Positions 58,355-64,000 of a stretch of DNA of 64,000 nt are shown piece by piece. A program made the position numbers and the translations under genes. Below the pieces are notes generated by a model, which searched no databases, was not told the DNA's origin, and worked only from the letters and a program-made list of their open reading frames with translations. Each line of letters begins with the position of its first letter. Positions within the stretch are counted from its first letter, which is position 1. Source of the stretch: JAIKWW01 sp052169645 (GTDB lineage Bacteria; Bacillota; Clostridia; Peptostreptococcales; Anaerovoracaceae); contig JBQNCA010000004.1 in NCBI GenBank assembly GCA_052169645.1, positions 1 to 64,000 of the forward strand. Direction: 5' to 3'.

Positions 58355-60928
58355 ATGAAAAAGATCGTTATAGGAATATTGGCTCATGTAGACTCGGGAA
58401 AAACGACTCTTTCCGAGTCTCTGCTCTATCATGCCGGAATTATCAGAAAGCTCGGTCGTGTCGACCACGGCGATTCGGTGCTGGATAACGAAATTACGGA
58501 GCGCAAACGAGGCATTACTATATTTTCAAAGCAGGCAATTATACAACACAACAATGTTTACATGACATTGCTGGACACTCCCGGTCATGCCGACTTCGGC
58601 GCTGAAGCCGAGCGCAGCTTAGATGTTTTGGATGCTGCCATACTTGTAATCAGCGCTTCCGAGGGAATACAGAGTCATACCGTGACACTTTGGCGTCTTT
58701 TAGAGCATCATAATGTCCCTGTATTTGTATTCATCAATAAAACGGATCTCATACACAAAGCTCATGATGAGCTTATAAACGAATTTTCCGAGAACTTCGG
58801 CGACGGCTTTGCGGATTTTACCGCAGCAGATAATGACAATATTGCCATATGCGATGAGGCTCTTCTGAACGACTATGTAAAGACTGGAAAGCTGAGCCTT
58901 GAGTTGATACAGGATGCTGTTATGCATCGCAGACTCTTTCCGTGCTTTTCCGGCTCGGCTTTGAAGCTGGACGGTACCGCCGAATTTCTCGACGAGCTTT
59001 TAAAATATGCGTTAAGCAAAGATGCCCGCTCCTCATTCGGAGCAAAGGTATACCGCATTTCACGAGATTCTCAGGGTCAACGTCTCACTCATATGAAGAT
59101 TACCGGCGGTTCTCTCGCAGTTAAAAATACAGTAGGCAACGAAAAGATAAACGAAATTCGTTTTTACACGGGCGGAAAATATACTACGGCGGATATTGCG
59201 GAAGCCGGAACCGTATGTGCAGTAACCGGACTTGAACTCAGCTATCCGGGTATGGGAATAGGATGCGAGCGGGATATGAGCGAAGCTTTGCTTGAGCCTG
59301 TAATGACATATACCGTTATAATTGAAGATTCAACACTTCCTCATGTCGTTCTTGAGAAGCTTAAACTGCTCGAAGAAGAGCTGCCCGAGCTTAATGTTGT
59401 CCGTATAGAGGCTTTGCAGGAAATTCATATTCAGACTATGGGTGCGGTTCAGCTTGAAGTCATAGAAGCTTTGATGTCGGAAAGATTCGGAATAAGGATA
59501 AGCTTCGGACAGGGAAACATACTTTACAAGGAGACCATTGCCGCCTCAGTTGAAGGCGTCGGACATTTTGAGCCGCTTCGCCACTACGCCGAGGTGCATC
59601 TTTTAATGGAGCCGGGTGAAAGAGGCAGCGGCATATCTATCAGTGCCGATTGCAGTACCGACTATGGAGATATATCCCGTCAAAGGGTGATATTGAGCCA
59701 TATTGCAGAAAAGGTCCACTCCGGAATATTGACAGGTTCGCCGCTCACCGATACGAAAATAACTCTCATTGCATGGCGTGCAAGCAATGTCCATACCGAG
59801 GGCGGCGATTTCAGACAGGCGACCCTCCGAGCGGTGCGGCAGGGTCTTTCGGAAGCCGGCTGTATTCTCCTTGAGCCTTGGTACAGCTTCACCGCAACTC
59901 TGCCGTCCGAAAGCATAGGTCGCCTTGTAAACGATATTCAACAGTTGGGCGGGAGCACAGATGCTCCTGAAATATCCGGTGCCCAAGCTATAGTCAGGGG
60001 GCGTGCTCCGTTAAACGGTATGCAGGACTATTCCACGACCCTCAAGTCATATACGAAGGGCAGCGGCAATATAGTAATTGTAAATGACGGTTACGACATA
60101 TGTCATAATGCTGACGAAGTTATTGCCGCTTTTAATTACGATCCTGAGCGTGATACTGAAAATCCGTCCTCATCCATATTCTGTGAACACGGTAGCGGAG
60201 TTACAGTCCCGTGGCAGGAGGTGAAATCACGCATGCATATCGAAAGTGCGCGGCGGCAGGCTTCAAATGCTCCGGCGGGCGATGGCTGTGCGGGTGCAGG
60301 CTTTGATGCGGGAGCCGGAGCTGCAAAAAATACCCTACACGATATAAGCTCCGAAGAAGAGGATAAGCAGCTGCAGGCAATATTTGAAAAAACCTTCGGG
60401 CCCTCCAAAAAAGCCGGATTGCATAAAGCTCCAAAATATTTGATGCCGAATAACTCTGAGAATACGCATTCCGCCAAGCCTTACAGAGGCAGAGAAAATC
60501 CTTATAAAGAAGATTATATTATCGTCGACGGCTACAACCTCATATATGCATGGAAGGAATTAAAAGAACTTTCCGAGCAGGATTTCGGAGCGGCACGAGA
60601 AAAGCTTATCGGAATACTTGCAAATTACAGAGCTTTTATAGGCTGTCATATGCTGATAGTATTTGACGCATATAAAGTAAAAAACGGCATGGGCAGTATA
60701 GAAAAAGTTCACGGTATAGATGTGGTTTATACCCGTGAAGCTCAAACCGCCGATGCCTATATAGAAAAAGTAAGCTATGAAATAAGCAAAGCTTATCGTG
60801 TCAGAGTCGTAACCTCCGACAGAATGGAACAGCTCATCATACTCGGAAACGGTGCTCTCAGAGTTTCCTCACAAGCTTTCATAGAAGAAATCAGTTCCGT
60901 TGAAAACGAGATCAGGGATTTTTTGTAG
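58355..60928 (+). CDS. Tet(M)-like ribosomal GTPase fused to YacP/Rae1-type NYN ribonuclease
   Basis: This 857-residue protein joins two ribosome-directed modules. Residues 1 to about 630 are an EF-G/Tet(M)-like GTPase: G1 AHVDSGKTT (10-18), RGIT near 52, G3 DTPGHADF near 75 and G4 NKTD near 129. Domains II-V follow, including LLEPWYSF of domain IV. At the site of the Tet(M) drug-displacing loop (SPVST by memory) it reads NVHTE (about 480-484), lacking the proline. A Gly/Ala-rich linker (about 630-715) leads to an NYN domain (about 720-857) with VDGYNLIYAW, VFDAY, TADAYIEK and TSDRMEQ, closely like YacP/Rae1. Rae1 cuts mRNA in the ribosomal A site. Confidence 0.93.
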   Translation: MKKIVIGILAHVDSGKTTLSESLLYHAGIIRKLGRVDHGDSVLDNEITERKRGITIFSKQAIIQHNNVYMTLLDTPGHADFGAEAERSLDVLDAAILVISASEGIQSHTVTLWRLLEHHNVPVFVFINKTDLIHKAHDELINEFSENFGDGFADFTAADNDNIAICDEALLNDYVKTGKLSLELIQDAVMHRRLFPCFSGSALKLDGTAEFLDELLKYALSKDARSSFGAKVYRISRDSQGQRLTHMKITGGSLAVKNTVGNEKINEIRFYTGGKYTTADIAEAGTVCAVTGLELSYPGMGIGCERDMSEALLEPVMTYTVIIEDSTLPHVVLEKLKLLEEELPELNVVRIEALQEIHIQTMGAVQLEVIEALMSERFGIRISFGQGNILYKETIAASVEGVGHFEPLRHYAEVHLLMEPGERGSGISISADCSTDYGDISRQRVILSHIAEKVHSGILTGSPLTDTKITLIAWRASNVHTEGGDFRQATLRAVRQGLSEAGCILLEPWYSFTATLPSESIGRLVNDIQQLGGSTDAPEISGAQAIVRGRAPLNGMQDYSTTLKSYTKGSGNIVIVNDGYDICHNADEVIAAFNYDPERDTENPSSSIFCEHGSGVTVPWQEVKSRMHIESARRQASNAPAGDGCAGAGFDAGAGAAKNTLHDISSEEEDKQLQAIFEKTFGPSKKAGLHKAPKYLMPNNSENTHSAKPYRGRENPYKEDYIIVDGYNLIYAWKELKELSEQDFGAAREKLIGILANYRAFIGCHMLIVFDAYKVKNGMGSIEKVHGIDVVYTREAQTADAYIEKVSYEISKAYRVRVVTSDRMEQLIILGNGALRVSSQAFIEEISSVENEIRDFL

Positions 60929-61454
60929 CCAAAATTTGTGCTTCCTCATCCGTAAAATATTGCCCATGATCATCAAAATATCCGCCATAGTACTCATTTA
61001 TATAAATATACTCAAATCTGTCTACGGCTCCGTCATGATTTATATCACAGCTGCTGTCATATCCATACTCGCCCGGAAACAGTGGAAACATTAAATCGGC
61101 GCTTGAAATACTTTTCCGGCTTTGCTTTGATGTTTCCGATTTATATGCAGTACTCTGTCCCTTGTCGGAATCGACAGATACCTCTTTTCCTCGTACACCG
61201 GTCGAAGCTTTAACAGCTTTCTCTTCGTTAATTTTATTATCATCGACCTGTTCTTCATCAATTTTATTATAATCGACTTTATTTTCTTCAATCCGCTCTT
61301 CATTAATTTTATTGTCTTCACAGGTCGATTTCGAACTGTCCTTCGGATTACCGCCTTTGGAATAAACATTCATCATAATAACAGCAATCACAACGCCGAT
61401 TACAATCCCGATTATCACAGCTGCTGCAATAGACAGCTTCATTTTTTTAGACAT
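60912..61454 (-). CDS. Membrane-anchored protein with dockerin/EF-hand-like motif
   Basis: The 180-residue protein has an N-terminal membrane anchor (about 7-31). A repetitive, charged stretch follows (about 43-75, with NKINEE, NKIDEE and DNKINEE units) and probably forms a flexible or coiled spacer. The C-terminus carries a calcium-loop motif DINHDGAVDRFEY (about 137-149), the pattern of type I dockerin repeats. Only one clear loop is present, while classical dockerins have two. It might bind calcium or a cohesin-like partner on the surface. It converges with the GTPase/NYN gene and overlaps its end by 17 bases; GGGGGAG precedes the ATG. Confidence 0.75.
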   Translation of the reverse strand: MSKKMKLSIAAAVIIGIVIGVVIAVIMMNVYSKGGNPKDSSKSTCEDNKINEERIEENKVDYNKIDEEQVDDNKINEEKAVKASTGVRGKEVSVDSDKGQSTAYKSETSKQSRKSISSADLMFPLFPGEYGYDSSCDINHDGAVDRFEYIYINEYYGGYFDDHGQYFTDEEAQILATKNP

Positions 61455-61535
61455 GATGCTCCCCCGATCCGTTCGAATTCCAAAAAGACAACATGCTCAC
61501 ACGTCCATGCTGTCTTTTGTGATTTTAATATTTGA

Positions 61536-62345
61536 TTATTGAATTCTCCTGCTCTCCCCCGTTCTATAATTTATTTCCACTCCCGGTTGAACATTGTAGC
61601 AGAAAACATTATAGCAGATGCCTTCTCCCTCGTCCTCTACGGAATAAGCTTCCATTTGCACGCCTCTCGCCACAAGATCAGATTCTACAAAAATAGGTGT
61701 TACTCTGTACATAACGTGATTGCCGGTATCTCTTACATAATCTCCGACTTCTTCCTCATAAGGAAGCATTCCGTATACATTCATATAGCGGGTTCCCGTA
61801 ATCAGATTCTTATCGTTGGCATTTTCCCCTGCAAGCTGAAATGCTATCAGATGACAACGGTTGTACAGATATTTTCCGTCGACCAAATCATCATATCTTA
61901 TCGTATGCCAGCCTGAAGGCTTTACCATGCCTATACTTCCTCGTTTTTCCGTAGGCATTAAATCTTTGCCTATGCATGCCGTTGCTTCTCCGCATCTGCC
62001 GAGCTCATCGAGCGTGCTGTATTCTTCATATGAAGATGTCGTCAGATCGTGCTGAGTAAATGCCGGAATATTCTTTGAAATCACCTCGACAGGATTTCCG
62101 TTGTAATCGGGAATGATACCTTGCAGCAGGGTTTTCTCGGTGATGCGATACCCTTCCGTGCTCCCCGGAGCATCCGCCGTTCCGCTGTCTGAAATATGTA
62201 TCGTATGTGTCTCGGTATCTCCGTTTGTTACAGGACCTCCTGTACCGTTGGAATTATGTTCCATATGATTCATACCGTAACTTCCCGCAATAATAACAAG
62301 AAGTATCGGTATAAGAGTCATAAGCGTATTTGATTTTTTTTTCAT
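61536..62345 (-). CDS. Membrane-anchored DNA/RNA non-specific endonuclease (EndA-like)
   Basis: The 269-residue protein has an N-terminal signal anchor (about 6-24), a Ser/Thr/Gly linker, then a beta-beta-alpha-metal nuclease domain. The catalytic motif is NRCHL (162-166), with His165 as general base; streptococcal EndA/Spd nucleases have the related DRGH motif. The metal Asn is in ANDKNLITGTRYMN (176-189). It should degrade nucleic acid outside the cell, for food, competence or trap escape. It has an AAAAGGA-like site and follows thrC by 16 bases; the dockerin-like gene lies 81 bases downstream in the same direction. Confidence 0.9.
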   Translation of the reverse strand: MKKKSNTLMTLIPILLVIIAGSYGMNHMEHNSNGTGGPVTNGDTETHTIHISDSGTADAPGSTEGYRITEKTLLQGIIPDYNGNPVEVISKNIPAFTQHDLTTSSYEEYSTLDELGRCGEATACIGKDLMPTEKRGSIGMVKPSGWHTIRYDDLVDGKYLYNRCHLIAFQLAGENANDKNLITGTRYMNVYGMLPYEEEVGDYVRDTGNHVMYRVTPIFVESDLVARGVQMEAYSVEDEGEGICYNVFCYNVQPGVEINYRTGESRRIQ

Positions 62346-62361
62346 TTACTATATATCTTTT

Positions 62362-63840
62362 CTATTTCAACGAGCCTCTGACCGCTTCCGCCAAATCTGC
62401 TCTGTCTATGATATCGGAATGACGAACCTCTCTGCTTTCAAGATTTTGCAGACCCTTAGGAATATCGACCCCGCTTTTTTCATTGAGAGCTTTTACACAG
62501 GCAAAACCGTCTTTTTGTTCGGGCATTCCGAGTGCATCGGCTACACTTGATGCAAATTTATAGGCACTCGCAGTCGAAGCTATTACCGCAGGTGTGATAT
62601 CACCCGTATTTTTTCTATAATTTCTGTAAACATCATAAGCGACTGCAGTATGAGTATCAATCAGATAATTGCTTTCATTATACATGTCTGAAATCGCTTT
62701 AAGCGTCATGTCTTCATCTGCAAAGCCTCCGACAAAAGCTCTCATCCCTTCACGAATTTCATCACTCACGGTATATTTTCCGTCTTTTTCAAGGCTATCC
62801 ATAAGCTTCGCAATTTCTTCACTCTTTCCGCCGCTAAGGTGGTACAACAGTCTCTCCAAATTACTGGAAATCAGTATATCCATAGACGGAGAATTTGTGC
62901 AATAAAATTCACGCTTTGTGTCGTAGGTGCCGGTGTTTATAAAATCCGTAAGAACCTTGTTTTTGTTTGAAGCACATATGAATTTATTTACAGGAATACC
63001 CATACGAAATGCATAGTATGCCGCAAGTATATTTCCGAAATTTCCGGTAGGAACAACGATGTTTATCTTGTCCCCAGCCTTGATTTCACCGAATTCTACA
63101 AGCCTTGCATAAGCGAAAACATAGTAAGCGACCTGCGGTATAAGCCTCCCGATATTGATTGAATTGGCGGAACTTAGTTTATAGCCTTTTGACTCAAGCT
63201 CAGCATTGAACAGCTCATCGTCAAATATCTTTTTTACCCCTGTCTGAGCGTCATCGAAATTACCGTTAATTCCGAAAACGTGGGTATTATCTCCGACTTG
63301 AGTTATCATCTGACGCTTCTGCACCTCGCTTACTCCGTCCGACGGATAGAACACTATAATTTCAGTGCCGTCTACATCGGCAAAGCCTTCAAGCGCAGCT
63401 TTTCCGGTATCTCCGGAGGTCGCAGTGAGTATGGCAATCGTCTTTTCTTCTTTTTCCTTCTTCAATGCGGCAGTGAGAAGATAAGGCAGTATAGACAAAG
63501 CCATATCCTTGAATGCCGCTGTTTTCCCATGATACAGCTCCAGAAAATAAGCATCACCCGCTTTTACCAAAGGAACGATTTCATCCGCTTCAAATTTTGA
63601 ATCATATGCTCCGTCGACACATGCCTGTATTTCGGCATCCGTATAATCTGTGAAAAATGCGGAAATCACAGCCTTTGCAAATTCCTTATAAGGCTTTCCC
63701 GTCATATCGGATATTTTAAAAGGTAATGACGGTATGCTGTCAGGAACATATAATCCCCTGTCCTCCGCCAAACCCTTTATAACAGCTTGTGCCGCAGTTT
63801 TTCCGGCACCTCCGCCACGAGTACTCCTGTAATTTATCAT
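62362..63840 (-). CDS. thrC: Threonine synthase
   Basis: ThrC converts O-phosphohomoserine to threonine with PLP. The 492-residue length and start MINYRSTRGGG are typical of the longer (class I) bacterial form. The PLP lysine is Lys111 in GKTAAFKDMALS, and the phosphate-binding region is TSGDTGKAALEGF (near 142-154). The pairing PTGNFGNILAAYYA (near 264-277) is also conserved. TAAGGAG stands before the ATG at 63840. thrA and thrB are not in the window. A pair of direct repeats lies about 115 bases upstream. Confidence 0.97.
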   Translation of the reverse strand: MINYRSTRGGGAGKTAAQAVIKGLAEDRGLYVPDSIPSLPFKISDMTGKPYKEFAKAVISAFFTDYTDAEIQACVDGAYDSKFEADEIVPLVKAGDAYFLELYHGKTAAFKDMALSILPYLLTAALKKEKEEKTIAILTATSGDTGKAALEGFADVDGTEIIVFYPSDGVSEVQKRQMITQVGDNTHVFGINGNFDDAQTGVKKIFDDELFNAELESKGYKLSSANSINIGRLIPQVAYYVFAYARLVEFGEIKAGDKINIVVPTGNFGNILAAYYAFRMGIPVNKFICASNKNKVLTDFINTGTYDTKREFYCTNSPSMDILISSNLERLLYHLSGGKSEEIAKLMDSLEKDGKYTVSDEIREGMRAFVGGFADEDMTLKAISDMYNESNYLIDTHTAVAYDVYRNYRKNTGDITPAVIASTASAYKFASSVADALGMPEQKDGFACVKALNEKSGVDIPKGLQNLESREVRHSDIIDRADLAEAVRGSLK

Positions 63841-63952
63841 CTGTTTCTCCTTAAATTATCCGGATTTAATTTCTTTTAAATCCATTTCATTTTATCTATA
63901 TCACTTATTTTAAATCAAGGGTTATATACTGAAAATATATGCATATTTTATG

Positions 63953-63988
63953 TGATTGATAACGACATTAATCTATATGATTGATAAC
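63953..63988. repeat. Direct repeat upstream of thrC
   Basis: TGATTGATAAC occurs at 63953-63963 and 63978-63988, 25 bases apart, both in the region where thrC control would be expected. It may be a regulator binding pair, or continue beyond the window. Confidence 0.45.
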
Positions 63989-64000
63989 AAGTACATCTCC

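Noticed and set aside
58355..60928. Plain tetracycline-resistance gene
   Set aside because: The domain-IV loop that ejects tetracycline in Tet(M) is not conserved and an extra ribonuclease domain is fused; there is no tet leader peptide or mobile-element context.

Overview
This 64 kb window looks like a chromosomal segment of an anaerobic low-to-mid GC Firmicute, most likely a member of Clostridia. The evidence is a single-chain pyruvate:ferredoxin oxidoreductase, formate-THF ligase plus FolD, a THF riboswitch in front of folT, PyrK/PyrDB-type dihydroorotate dehydrogenase, the cdaA-cdaR-glmM cluster, SLH-anchored surface protein, BceAB/RS-like signalling and strong AGGAGG-type ribosome-binding sites. 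A family-level guess (Peptostreptococcales/Anaerovoracaceae-like) is only inference. I see no phage, insertion sequence, rRNA or CRISPR array. Most genes are on the minus strand.

Layout. 1-3.7 kb: Bce-type ABC transporter (permease cut by the window edge) with its histidine kinase and response regulator and a matching operator. 3.8-7.5 kb: PFOR with its own promoter and terminator. 7.5-12.2 kb: an operon of a DUF1836 protein, ornithine carbamoyltransferase and a large U32 protein. 12.3-18.9 kb: rlmL-like methyltransferase, mreB, ung, glmM, cdaR and cdaA, i.e. cell-wall and c-di-AMP functions. 19-22 kb: asd-dapA-dapB (plus strand), then tRNA-Ala. 22.3-26.3 kb: an XRE regulator, an NMO/FabK-like flavoprotein behind a FabT-like palindrome, and a GntR/ABC (Ytr-like) operon. 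26.6 kb: a tiny secreted-peptide gene. 27.3-33.5 kb: one-carbon/folate block (5-formyl-THF cyclo-ligase, folC, folT under a THF riboswitch, folD, fhs). 33.6-38 kb: YfcE-like phosphoesterase and an iron/cobalamin-type ABC uptake operon.

38.2-51.8 kb is one long minus-strand run that probably forms a single operon: mscS, pyrB, pyrI, pyrC, pyrF, pyrK, pyrD, pyrE, an orphan DNA methyltransferase, a fused CCA-tRNA nucleotidyltransferase/thiamine pyrophosphokinase, a PHP phosphatase and an SLH-anchored glycosidase-like protein. It encodes all UMP-synthesis steps after carbamoyl phosphate. 52-64 kb holds plsC, a short prephenate-dehydratase-like protein, a NUDIX hydrolase, a cell-wall amidase, an AhpD-like protein, a THEP1-like NTPase, a membrane-anchored protein paired with a Tet(M)-like GTPase fused to a YacP/Rae1-type NYN ribonuclease, a dockerin-like anchored protein, an anchored nuclease and threonine synthase.

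The strongest candidates for something new are the Tet-like GTPase-NYN RNase fusion (58.4-60.9 kb), the FolD lacking two of its usual catalytic residues (30.9 kb), the CCA/ThiN fusion preceded by tandem repeats and a coupled small ORF (41.1-43.3 kb), the 57-residue secreted peptide (26.6 kb), and the short prephenate-dehydratase-like protein with an altered active-site motif (52.7 kb). All functions are read from sequence motifs and remembered family knowledge; no database search was run.
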